The position numbers and the translations under genes are program-made. From NCBI GenBank assembly GCA_963971575.1, contig OZ020622.1, positions 33,324,301 to 33,388,300 of the forward strand: a stretch of DNA of 64,000 bases, given 5' to 3'. This DNA is from Liopterus haemorrhoidalis (lineage: Eukaryota; Arthropoda; Insecta; Coleoptera; Dytiscidae). The notes below the pieces were generated by a model. It was not told the origin of the DNA. It saw nothing but the letters and a program-made list of their open reading frames with translations, and did no database searches. Positions 1 to 8,653 of this stretch are shown in pieces. Position 1 is the first letter of the stretch. Every line of letters begins with the position of its first letter.

Positions 1-150
1 ATTTTGATTTACTAATTTTAGTAATTTTTTTAATCTTTGGCCATCTAAGTTGGATTTCGTTGGCAATAAGGTCCCATGTAATGCTTGGGAATAAGGACAC
101 TACATCCAGGCTAATGAGCCTGTAGTTATCAGGTAGAACAGTGCCTTTTA
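1..150 (-). pseudogene. Inverted 5' segment of a Penelope-like RT
   Basis: The minus strand is open across the window edge and reads as the RT region that precedes the catalytic core of Penelope-like elements; LISLDVVSLFPSI is the motif A stretch with its catalytic Asp. The plus strand from about position 159 continues the same protein at motif B. The 5' part has therefore been flipped relative to the rest, with the breakpoint at about 141-158. This resembles the 5' inversions left by twin priming. The inverted piece continues beyond the left edge. Confidence 0.7.
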
Positions 151-1211
151 AGTCCCTAACTATGGGTTCAGCCTTGAGTCCAATCTTATCACAATTCGTT
201 ATGGATACTCTACTTAAAAAGGTGACTGAAAAACTTGATTTTGAAATCCCTTTCATTAAAAAATATGTAGATGATCTACTTTTAGCAGTCCCGGAAGATA
301 AGGTAGATGTTACATTAAACATATTTAACCAATACCACCCTTCTTTACAGTTCACTGTAGAAAAAGAAGATGTTCTTAAAAAAGGGGTTCCGTTTTTAGA
401 CACCTATGCATTTAGAGATCCTCAAAACGTACTTAGGTTCGATTGGTACACTAAAAAAACTTTTTCTGGCCGTTATCTTAATTTTCACTCTTTTCATCCT
501 TTAAAATACAAAATTGCGTTGGTAAAAACCATGAAATATAGGGTTATTAAAATTTCGGACGAATCTCTAATACATAAAAACTTACTTAAACTTGCCAAAA
601 TTTTCATAGAAAACTCTTACCCTAAACATTTAATCTACAAACTTTTATTCAATATAAATACTGATGAACCCAGTTCTCGTAATAGGAATCCTGAACTACA
701 TGGGTCCAGTACCTCTTCTATCGAACCTATTAAGTATAGGGCATTAACCTACATGGGTCATATGTCTAACAGTATTAAAAGAGTACTTAGATTAGATAAC
801 CTAATAATAGCCGATAAACCCTTAAAGAAACTTTCAGTTATCAATACAAAATTGAAACAGAAGATTGACCACTTATCGACAAAAAACACTATTTACATGT
901 TAAACTGTTCTTGTGAACAGGTATATGTGGGAAGTTCAATCCAAAAACTTAGAAATCGGATCACACAACATAAATCAGATTGCCGGGTTAATCCCCAAAA
1001 ATGTACCTTAGCTACGCATGTAGCATCCACTAATCATGTTGTGGATTTTGATAATCCTAAGGTGTTGGATAGATTTCCCAACGATTCAAAAAGATTTTTT
1101 TATGAAATGTGTTACATTAACCACTTCCATAATGTGTTGAATGCCAGAACCGATACGGAAAGCTTACATGACATTTACTCGTTTTTGTTAACATTTAAAA
1201 GTGTCAGGTGA
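141..1211 (+). CDS. Penelope-like retroelement RT and GIY-YIG endonuclease, 5'-truncated
   Basis: Family: PLE polyprotein in which a telomerase-related RT is joined to a C-terminal GIY-YIG nuclease. Seen: motif B MGSALSPILSQ near residue 8, catalytic YVDD near residue 42, an RT thumb region, and a GIY-YIG nuclease from about residue 250 (IYMLNCSCEQVYVGSS, then an Arg helix with RNRITQHKSD). The listed Met is not a native start because everything upstream of motif B is missing or inverted. The 356 codons are open, so the copy is fairly young, but it cannot encode a complete RT. The 3' UTR follows to at least 1,710. Confidence 0.85.
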   Translation: MPFKSLTMGSALSPILSQFVMDTLLKKVTEKLDFEIPFIKKYVDDLLLAVPEDKVDVTLNIFNQYHPSLQFTVEKEDVLKKGVPFLDTYAFRDPQNVLRFDWYTKKTFSGRYLNFHSFHPLKYKIALVKTMKYRVIKISDESLIHKNLLKLAKIFIENSYPKHLIYKLLFNINTDEPSSRNRNPELHGSSTSSIEPIKYRALTYMGHMSNSIKRVLRLDNLIIADKPLKKLSVINTKLKQKIDHLSTKNTIYMLNCSCEQVYVGSSIQKLRNRITQHKSDCRVNPQKCTLATHVASTNHVVDFDNPKVLDRFPNDSKRFFYEMCYINHFHNVLNARTDTESLHDIYSFLLTFKSVR

Positions 1212-1677
1212 ATTTTTGGTGCGGTTCTTCCATTTTTTACATTTAGTGGGTTATCTCCATCCTTGTTTTACTACCTTCCTTTAAATTATTTTCCAAATGG
1301 ACTTTTTTACACTTTATACTTTTCTCCTCGTAGGAGTTTTACTTGTTTACATCCATGGGATGTCAAACATTTCATATTTTCCCGGGGTTAGAAGTAGGAA
1401 GTTTTCTTCTTGTTACTGGCATACCACAATGCCTTGCGTATCAAGTCATGTGACTCAGTAACTAATATGGCGTCATATCTGCCTTAACATCTTAACTTGT
1501 TTTCTTCAATATTTGATGTATTCAAGTGTTTCTTAACAACTCTTTTACTGTTTTGGACACCATGGGTCTAACTTCACTTACTTATATTACATCTTGGCGA
1601 CATGCTTAACTATTTCGGTAAGGGAATGTACAGTTTGTGTTTGCTTTTATGACCGGTTCATTTTGTTATAGAAATCC
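1212..1677 (+). other. 3' UTR of the first Penelope-like element
   Basis: Non-coding and AT-rich, between the PLE stop codon and the hammerhead-like motif. I see no ORF or repeat of note. Confidence 0.4.
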
Positions 1678-1707
1678 TTGATAAAGTTTATGAAGAATAA
1701 ACGAAAT
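1678..1707 (+). ncRNA. Hammerhead-like motif at PLE 3' end (degenerate)
   Basis: TTGATAA, one spacer base, a 6-bp stem (GTTTAT/ATAAAC) and GAAAT follow the layout CUGANGA-stem II-GAAA known from PLE termini. Two core positions deviate, so this copy is unlikely to cleave itself. It matches in layout the motifs at 22,776 and 44,448. Confidence 0.35.
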
Positions 1708-1813
1708 ATTGGATCAATTATGAAATAATTGCATTATCCTTCGCTTTACTTCTTTTTCCCAAATAATTTCCTAAGATAGTGCCTCAACAGAAGATCAAAA
1801 ATTCTCCGTGATG

Positions 1814-1815
<2 letters not shown>

Positions 1816-1857
<42 letters not shown>
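1816..1857. repeat. (TA)n microsatellite
   Basis: About 21 uninterrupted TA units. Confidence 0.95.
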
Positions 1858-1861
<4 letters not shown>

Positions 1862-2264
1862 GATATTAGGTATTGACAGCGATCTACATTAACATGAAGC
1901 GAACGCGCCTAAACTTTGAACAGAAGACTAAGAGGAGACATGTTTGTTTATTTGCCCAACCAATAAAACTCTCTAATTTAACTTTTTAATTTTTTATGAT
2001 CTGTACCAACGAATTTTATGTGATTTTATGCTGTGATATTTATTTTAATGTTTAATTTTATTTAAATATAATTTTATGAGTTTAACCAAGTTATACATCA
2101 GAGGAGACTCTTAGATTTTACTGTAAGTTGCACAATTCTGTACTATACATTGTTCGAATTGAAACGCGAAAATATTTTAGATTTTCAAAGCATCAAAATT
2201 AATTGCAAAGTTGATAATAAGAAAATAATTTAGTTTATAATCAATTCCCTTAGATTATGAAAAA

Positions 2265-2747
2265 CAATATGAATTATATTACCTCCTGCCTATTCCTACA
2301 AAGCATGAATCTGAATTTCTAACAATTATCCCAAATGCAAAATATCTGTTAAAATCTGAAAGTAATGAAATATTACCTCTGAGAGACATATGCCCTAAAA
2401 GCAAAACATTTCATTGTCCACTACAACTACAAGTCAACACACAAACAAGTTGCGAAAAGGAAATCATTTTAAAAGGAAATCCCAATCAGTGCAGATACAC
2501 TAAATTATATATCGACGAAAATCACGTTGAAATTATTCCTGAAATTAACCAGTATATCGCAGTTCTTCCAAATGAAGAGAAAATCGAAATAAAATGTTTT
2601 GAAGAAACATAAACTAAATTACTAAATGGTATCTACCAATTCAAGGAAGATAATTGTAAATTAAAATTTAAAAACCAAGAACTCTTAAATGAAGGAAAAA
2701 GTTTTGGAAAACCAATTTTGAATAACGAATTTAAATTACAACTTTAA
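2265..2747 (+). pseudogene. Errantivirus/gypsy envelope (F-like) remnant, middle part
   Basis: The frame resembles the ectodomain of the baculovirus-F-like Env of insect errantiviruses: LYYLLPIPT near its start, then several Cys residues spaced as in that family. The frame is broken by stops at 2,610 and 2,745. The N-terminal half with the furin site and fusion peptide is not present. It belongs with the membrane-anchor piece at 2,786. Family assignment rests on pattern recognition and context (a polypurine tract and an AGTTA LTR start follow downstream). Confidence 0.6.
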
Positions 2748-2785
2748 AAACACCAAATCCAAATATTTCCATTCAACTGAGGACA

Positions 2786-3064
2786 TTGAACCTGAAGGAT
2801 ATTTCTACCAACGCCGTGACGTTTGAAGAAAACCCAATAGACATTACATTCGCATTGCCTAGTGTTTGGACTCTAGTGTTATACATTTTAGTGATTATTA
2901 GTGTAGTGTATTTCACCATAAAAATTGTCAGAGCAAAAATTAATAATAAAAAGTCCCCAAATCTAAAAACGAACATTGAAAATGAAGTTGAACTTCCTGA
3001 TGAACCTAAAGACATTGAACTTTCCAGAAGGACGTTCCACCTTCCTGGCGATGCCAGATTCTAG
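2786..3064 (+). pseudogene. Envelope C-terminus with membrane anchor
   Basis: 92 codons with one hydrophobic segment (about residues 28-46, VWTLVLYILVIISVVYF) followed by a basic, hydrophilic tail of about 45 residues. That is the usual arrangement of an errantivirus Env anchor and cytoplasmic tail. The stop lies immediately before a polypurine tract, as in that group. No Met initiates it; it is the end of the broken gene that begins upstream. Confidence 0.55.
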
Positions 3065-3240
3065 GGGAAAGAGGAGTTACATAACCTACTCCTCATGTAA
3101 TTTAACCATATAGTAAAACTACACTGACACTCGTACCATTATTTACTGACAACACATATCTCGCTGAAACATAACACGAGACATCATTCGTACACAAAAT
3201 ACAAATAAAGACAGATCGACACTTTTTAGTTAGGAAATGA
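3063..3240 (+). mobile_element. Polypurine tract and start of an errantivirus-type 3' LTR
   Basis: AGGGGAAAGAGG (3,063-3,074) is followed by AGTTAC, the typical first bases of errantivirus LTRs. The LTR body contains an AATAAA-like signal near 3,203. I cannot place its 3' end, and no matching 5' LTR is in the window. Confidence 0.45.
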
Positions 3241-3405
3241 AATTATTATATTTTAATATTAGTTTTAGTAAAAGTACTCAACAAGTAAACACCTTTTAGC
3301 CTTATAATCAGTAGTCTGATTTTCATGTTAGAATTAAGTGTAATGTATTAAAAAGAAAATATAATAAATAATATTTTACTTTTAAAAAAAGTCGAATGAA
3401 CTTTA

Positions 3406-3408
<3 letters not shown>

Positions 3409-3447
<39 letters not shown>
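3409..3447. repeat. (TA)n microsatellite
   Basis: About 19 TA units, directly abutting the end of the minus-strand gypsy element. Confidence 0.95.
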
Positions 3448-3449
<2 letters not shown>

Positions 3450-3674
3450 TAGGGCGGCCGGGCACACAAAATAACTTGACAAACAGTTAATATCATTTAT
3501 TGAAATAGAAATAATTAATTTACAGAGCTAGACATCCTTAACAGCCATTTTACGTGTTCATCTTGTTCACTCACTACTCACACATACATTCTCAGTTCAC
3601 AATGCACTTAGACTGACACATGCGCACTTCACCATGGGCGTCGTGTTTCTCGACAGTCTGGGGCATAATATCTA
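3450..3674 (-). repeat. Terminal direct repeat, 3' copy (LTR-like)
   Basis: Matches 7,620-7,858 apart from two 7-bp indels and a few substitutions. Read on the minus strand it has CAATAAATG as a possible poly(A) signal and ends CGCCCTA. It overlaps the end of the integrase tail ORF (stop at 3,592), so either the coding region runs into the LTR or the duplicated block is larger than the LTR. Confidence 0.7.
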
Positions 3675-3928
3675 ACAGCTCGTCCATCCTGATATCAGGA
3701 TCGTCCTCGATCCTATCGTCGTCGGGGTCGTTGTCTTCTTCTTCAGCTGCAGAAGGGGTACACCACGGCTTCATCCGATCTGTCGTTAAAACAGATCGGT
3801 ACTCTGGGTATCTGGTGCATCTCACCTTCCTTCTTGCCCGTTGCTACCTTGTGGTAGGCTGCATAGAATGTGCCTACCACAAGGTCTTTATGTATTTCTT
3901 CACAAACTGTCTCATCTTGGGAAACCAA
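3592..3928 (-). pseudogene. Integrase remnant with catalytic core deleted
   Basis: Two overlapping frames. One (3,928-3,743) continues the integrase linker (GKKEGEMHQIPRVPI) after the zinc-binding N-terminus. The other (3,825-3,592) is an acidic tail (EEEDNDPDDDRIEDDPD) typical of a gypsy integrase C-terminus. The DD35E core that should lie between them is missing, so a deletion of roughly 700-900 bp is inferred at about 3,770. The copy cannot integrate by itself. Confidence 0.55.
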
Positions 3929-5187
3929 TAGTAACGTTGCAAATGTTTTAAGGTCTTTTCTTCGCCATAGTGGCCCATCTCATCACGGCTTCCACGTACT
4001 ACTCGCCATCTTCTGCTTGAAGGTACAGCCCATCTCAATGTTTTGTTAACTTTCCTGTAGATTCTCTGGTCTTTAATTTCATAACCTACATGTAACTGCT
4101 TTTCTTCAATGGTTCCTGGATCACGGCTTAATAATTCTCTAATTCTTTTTAATTTTTCATCTTGCATTTGTATGGTTATTAACCAATCTTCCTCGTTTAT
4201 TCTTAGCGTCATAATTTTGGTACCCACCGTTTCAGGATTTCTAGACGGTTCGTTTGGTTGCCTACTCAATGCATCCACATGTTGCATTTGATTTCCTGGC
4301 CTGTAAAGCAGTTCAAAATCATATTCTAACAATTTTAGACACCATCTTCCTACTCTTGGAATCATTTCTTTCTTAGACATCGTTGCTTTCAGAGCGTTAC
4401 AATCAGTGTAAATCTCAAATTTTCTTCCGAGTAAATAGTTTCTGAATCTCTCAACTGTTTCTACTACCGCTAACATTTCCAACTCATAACTATGGTAACG
4501 AGTTTCAGCATCATTTGTTTGACGACTATAGTATGCGACAGGTCTCCAGTCATTTTCATCACTCTGTAATAAAATTCCGGCTAGGCCTATCTTGCTGGCG
4601 TCTGTATGGACACGATGCTCTTTCGCAGGGTCAAATAATGTAAGAACTGGTCTTTCGATGAGTTTCTGTTTAATAATCTCGAATGCGGTCTCTTGCTCCT
4701 CCTTCCACACAAATTCTTCAGTTTTTCGGAGCAATCTTGTTAATGGTGCTGCTAACAAGGCAAAATTCTGTATGAACTTTCGGAAAAATGAGGCTAATCC
4801 GCAGAATTGCCTCACTTCATGGGTATTTGTAGGTCTTTTGAAACTCTGTACGGCGTTTGTCTTCCGCTCTTGTGGTCGCACTCCTTCTCCGGTCACTTCG
4901 TAACCTAAATATTCTACCTTGGTATCGAAGAATTGGCATTTTTCTAATCGTAGCGTTATTCCAGCATCCCTAAGGACTTTCAGTACTCTTTCAAGCTTTT
5001 CCATTCCTTCTTGGATTGACTTACTTGGTATCAAAATATCGTCGAAGTAGTGGACTACATCTCCACGTCGCATCTTTTTCACCAGCTTGTCCATCATTTT
5101 TGCAAAAATTGCCGGCGCTGTTACTATCCCGAATGGCATGTAATTAAATTGATATTGCCCATTCACTGTGGCAAATGCTGATGTCAC
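3874..5187 (-). CDS. Gypsy pol fragment: RT, RNase H, integrase N-terminus
   Basis: 437 codons. RT: AFATVNGQYQFNYMPFG, catalytic YFDDIL near residue 48. Connection and RNase H: HTDASKIGLAGILLQ, with DALSRQP at its end. The integrase zinc domain begins near residue 410 (GHYGEEKTL...RYYWFPKMR), but the two downstream Cys are frame-shifted away at KTLW. The first residues overlap the end of the upstream frame by 44 bp in another phase, so this is the second half of one broken pol. The Met is internal to RT, not a real start. Confidence 0.85.
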   Translation of the reverse strand: MTSAFATVNGQYQFNYMPFGIVTAPAIFAKMMDKLVKKMRRGDVVHYFDDILIPSKSIQEGMEKLERVLKVLRDAGITLRLEKCQFFDTKVEYLGYEVTGEGVRPQERKTNAVQSFKRPTNTHEVRQFCGLASFFRKFIQNFALLAAPLTRLLRKTEEFVWKEEQETAFEIIKQKLIERPVLTLFDPAKEHRVHTDASKIGLAGILLQSDENDWRPVAYYSRQTNDAETRYHSYELEMLAVVETVERFRNYLLGRKFEIYTDCNALKATMSKKEMIPRVGRWCLKLLEYDFELLYRPGNQMQHVDALSRQPNEPSRNPETVGTKIMTLRINEEDWLITIQMQDEKLKRIRELLSRDPGTIEEKQLHVGYEIKDQRIYRKVNKTLRWAVPSSRRWRVVRGSRDEMGHYGEEKTLKHLQRYYWFPKMRQFVKKYIKTLW

Positions 5188-7135
5188 ATCTGTAATATCT
5201 AACTGTTAAACATTTCGGTTCTATAGGAATCTGATAATATCCTGAAGCAAGATCTAGTTTGGTGAAAAACTTATAGCCAGACAAATTATCTAAGACTTCT
5301 TCGATTATCGGCATAGGATACTGTATTTTCTTTATCTTCTTATTCAATTGTCTGTAATCAATACAGAGTCTATTCTCCCCGTTCTGTTTCTTTACCAAAA
5401 TTGCTGGACTGCTATAGTCTGATGTCGATTCTTCTATTAATCCTATTTCAAGCAATTCATCTACAATTTTCTTCATGACTTCTCTCTGTGCATATGGTAT
5501 TCGATATGGACGTTGGTATACTGGCTTCTGATCTATTACCTCAATCTTCATGGTCGTAACGTTGGTTTTTCCAATTTCAGTTAATTTTTTCGCAAAACAA
5601 TCCCTGTAGTGAACTATTGTTTTCTTCAGTTCCTCTCTTTGGCTCGGTTCAATATCTTCCCCTGTTCGTATGTCTTCGTCGTACACTGGTTCTAGTTTTC
5701 TAACTCCAACAACTTCTGTTTCCTCTACTACTGGTAACTTTTTCTTCTCAATAGTTAATTTTCCTTTCTCTTTCTCAATTCTTATTTCAGGTTGGTTTAA
5801 TGCGGACATGCCTATTATCATTGCGTCATCTTGGGAATCTTCTGGTACTATCAACACTTCAGATTCTATGTCTATTCCATCGACTGTGAATAGAAGAGTT
5901 CTCTTCCCAAGTGCTTCACAACCTCCCTTTCCGAACCCTCGTAGTATTTGTTTTCTCGCTAAATATTTAATATTTTCCTGCTCAGCGACGTCTTTTCTCA
6001 GCGTTACTACGTCACTGCCCAAATCAATGAATCCTATCATTTTTCTTCCATCTATTTCGACTTCTTTGTGTCGTTCATCCTTCAGCTTCTGGTTTACTTG
6101 GTCTATCTTGTGTACCCTAGGTTTCCGGTCTTGTGAAGAACCACTGTTTGTTCTTTCTTGTCTGTTCGAGAATGCAGCACATTCCCTAGCGAAATGTCCC
6201 TCCGCTTTACACTTAAAACAAATTTTCTTAGGCACCTGTGTACAATCTATTGCTAGGTGTCCATTTTTGTCACATCTGTAATATCTAACTGTTCCTTCAG
6301 TCGCTTGAAAATTTTTAGATTCTTTTCTATCACGCGTAAATGTACTTCTCGCTCCGACGCTTCTATCCTCATTATTTTTCATAATGGCATCATATTTCTT
6401 CACCTTATACACAAAATCTTCGACATCTTTAAATTCACACATGGCCAGGCTTCGGGCTAGCTCCTTGTCTCCTAACCCTTTTATTATATATTTTAACAAA
6501 GATCCTTCGTCCACATTTCCTCGCTGCCCTATAGCTGTCATGGAGTAAACATACATTTCATAGGTTTCCTCTCGTCCCTTTCTTCTTTGGCTCAGTGCCA
6601 AATGCACATCTGCTTGGTCCAACGTGCACGGAAAACTGTATATTAATTTTTCCTTAAATTGCTCCCAAGTGGCTACTTCTTCTACGTTGCATTCAAACCA
6701 TTGCTTTGCAGCTCCCTTCATTTTACAAATAACTCTCGTTAGCAATAAAGGATGACTCCACCCATACGCATTTGCAAAACCCTCGACGCGTTTGACCCAC
6801 TTTTCAGCAGTCAAATTTGTACTTTTCGCAGGATCAAATTCAGGCAACAGTTGTTCAGCCAGGTCTTTATGTAACCCGCTATTAAGAGTTTGATCTAGTA
6901 CTAAAGAGTTAAAATTTGGAACATACATACTTTGTCGCTCGCGTTGCAGCAGCTCGATCTCTCGTTGAAGAAGGTCCCTCTCCTTGCGCTTCAGCTCCAT
7001 CTCCTTGTCGTCGACACTCGCAGCTTGGCGACCCGGCTCCAATTGGTCCTGCCTCGTCGTTGACTGCATTGAAGGAACCGTGTACAGAGGAGATTCTGCA
7101 CGCTGTACGCCTTCCTGGATGTCCTCCAACTCCAT
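5144..7135 (-). CDS. Gypsy gag-protease-RT (N-terminal) frame
   Basis: 663 codons starting at ATG 7,135. Order: a charged coiled-coil (about residues 40-70), retrotransposon gag domain (KWVKRVEGFANAYGW to about 240), a first zinc knuckle with its leading Cys missing (YYRCDKNGHLAIDC), an intact CCHC knuckle (CFKCKAEGHFAREC), a retropepsin-like segment near 365 with IDLGSD where D-T/S-G is usual, and an RT start (KLDLASGYYQIPI). It then runs out of frame at a 26-bp patch identical to the gag knuckle DNA. Gag and Pol appear to share one frame in this lineage. Confidence 0.85.
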   Translation of the reverse strand: MELEDIQEGVQRAESPLYTVPSMQSTTRQDQLEPGRQAASVDDKEMELKRKERDLLQREIELLQRERQSMYVPNFNSLVLDQTLNSGLHKDLAEQLLPEFDPAKSTNLTAEKWVKRVEGFANAYGWSHPLLLTRVICKMKGAAKQWFECNVEEVATWEQFKEKLIYSFPCTLDQADVHLALSQRRKGREETYEMYVYSMTAIGQRGNVDEGSLLKYIIKGLGDKELARSLAMCEFKDVEDFVYKVKKYDAIMKNNEDRSVGARSTFTRDRKESKNFQATEGTVRYYRCDKNGHLAIDCTQVPKKICFKCKAEGHFARECAAFSNRQERTNSGSSQDRKPRVHKIDQVNQKLKDERHKEVEIDGRKMIGFIDLGSDVVTLRKDVAEQENIKYLARKQILRGFGKGGCEALGKRTLLFTVDGIDIESEVLIVPEDSQDDAMIIGMSALNQPEIRIEKEKGKLTIEKKKLPVVEETEVVGVRKLEPVYDEDIRTGEDIEPSQREELKKTIVHYRDCFAKKLTEIGKTNVTTMKIEVIDQKPVYQRPYRIPYAQREVMKKIVDELLEIGLIEESTSDYSSPAILVKKQNGENRLCIDYRQLNKKIKKIQYPMPIIEEVLDNLSGYKFFTKLDLASGYYQIPIEPKCLTVRYYRCDISICHSEWAISI

Positions 7136-7619
7136 TTTATCGTAACTCGCCCTATTTCACGTTCAAGTGTTCAAAATGTCAACAAATGTTCGAAAATGTA
7201 CCTCTTAGCGAAAATTTCACGCCACCACTGGCCGGTATTTACAACAAATTCAACTGATAACCGCCGTCGCACGCAACTATCGCACTTAACAACTGCACGA
7301 CACGCTCTTATGTACAAGACATTAAGGTCTACTCTCGCAAACTATACGGCGAACTATTCAAAATGGCTCCGACTAGCTCTGTAATTCCCGGTAAAACTAC
7401 GCGTTTTACACCTCAAATTTTACGAAAATGTCTCAAATTCACAACTCGACAGTTATAACACAATGTTCCGACACTCTTGTCCACTATGTTATAGTATTTG
7501 TCTACCTTCGTGTTATTGTTTATCGACACACTTGTCCAACAACACCGTTTCACAGTTGAAACATTTTTTAAAACACTATTTTGAATTTCTTTTCATTGTT
7601 CATCCCACTTCTGAACTGT
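7136..7619 (-). other. Gypsy leader between terminal repeat and gag start
   Basis: No coding frame of note. Next to the repeat the minus strand reads GTTCAGAAGTGGGAT, where a tRNA primer-binding site would be expected, but I cannot match it to a particular tRNA. Confidence 0.4.
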
Positions 7620-7858
7620 TAGGGCGGCCAGGCACACAAAATAACTTGACAAACAGTTAATATCATTTATTGAAATAGAAATAATTAATTTACAGAGCTA
7701 GACATCCTTAACAGCCATTTTACGTGTTCATCTTGTTCACTCACTACTCACACATACATTCTCAGTTCACACTGCACACTGCACTTAGACTGACACATGC
7801 GCACTTCACTCCGCACCATGGGCGTCGTGTTTCTCGACAGTCTGGGGCATAATATCTA
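7620..7858 (-). repeat. Terminal direct repeat, 5' copy (LTR-like)
   Basis: The partner of 3,450-3,674. Similarity ends at 7,858, where a (TA)n tract begins, so the outer end of this copy has been lost or replaced by the microsatellite. Confidence 0.7.
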
Positions 7859-7860
7859 TC

Positions 7861-7882
7861 ATATATATATATATATATATAT
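7861..7882. repeat. (TA)n microsatellite
   Basis: Eleven AT units. The older LINE copy inserted immediately to the right. Confidence 0.9.
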
Positions 7883-7896
7883 ACATCCTACTATCC

Positions 7897-8114
7897 CCCG
7901 CAGGGGAAGTTCATAATGGCCATAACACCTGGCCATTTGTCAAGCTTTCGGTCCCGCAGGGGAAGTTCATAATGGCCATAACACCTGGCCATTTGTCGAG
8001 CTTTCGGGCCTGATTATCCCGCGTACCCTCAATCACGCAAGGGAAGTTCATAATGGTCGCATCACCTGACCATATAGAGCTTTTGGGCCTGATGATCCCA
8101 CGTACCCTGAATCA
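7897..8114 (+). repeat. 5' UTR tandem monomers, outer copy
   Basis: Three related units begin at 7,897, 7,952 and 8,039. Each contains GGGAAGTTCATAATGG, then CACCTG-CCAT, then GAGCTTT-GGGCCTGATGATCCC-CGTACCCT-AATCAC. The first unit is shortened. Tandem 5' monomers of this kind often hold the promoter of a LINE; that role is inferred here. Confidence 0.7.
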
Positions 8115-8653
8115 CATATCATTTGGGAGGAGACAGTTCAGAGAAGCCGATTGTAGGAATAGGCTTATCTGTTGTCTCTTTGATCTCCCACTTAAATTCC
8201 TACCCACGTGTTTGCCGTGCGTGGAGACCCGTAACGCCGGAGAAGAGGGTCCTGGTCGGTTGAGGGAGACTGCTGCCCGCGGACAGTACGATCCCAACAC
8301 GCCTTCTTTGGCCTCGGATTCGGTAAAACGGGAGGCTGAGTCTGGTCAGCTCAGTCAATCGGCTGGTGTCACGGTTCATGAATAGAGTGGCTCCACTACT
8401 GTATCGTGGATGCCGGGGTAATGCCGTGCCACTAGACAAGTATTCGGGGGTCTGTGGGAGCGGCTGCAGCTCGCAAGGTTCCAGAGTTGGCGACTACTGG
8501 TTCTCGAGCGGGTCGAGCAGCCCGTGACTACTTCCTCCGATGCTATATCATCCTGACATGTCTGGCGCAATGAGCCGGTTTGCGGCCAACGTCCCCTGCG
8601 TGGGGCTCCCTGGTGGGTGGGCATGGCAGGGTGATGAAACTTAATATACGGGT

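Larger units (their letters stand above)
3450..7858 (-). mobile_element. Ty3/gypsy LTR retrotransposon, defective
   Basis: A minus-strand element bounded by near-identical direct repeats (3,450-3,674 and 7,620-7,858). It contains a gag-pro-RT frame, an RT-RNase H-integrase frame, and about 485 bp of leader between the right repeat and the gag ATG. Both repeats touch (TA)n tracts on their outer sides. Damage: a frameshift in RT, loss of the integrase core, and a right repeat that stops at the TA tract. Confidence 0.8.

Noticed and set aside
5670..6281. 203-codon plus-strand ORF
   Set aside because: Antisense of the gypsy gag-protease region with low-complexity Ser/Phe content.
8053..8385. 110-codon ORF in the LINE 5' UTR, repeated at 12,590-12,922
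   Set aside because: It overlaps the tandem monomers and has no recognisable domain. Its conservation between copies only reflects their recent common origin.
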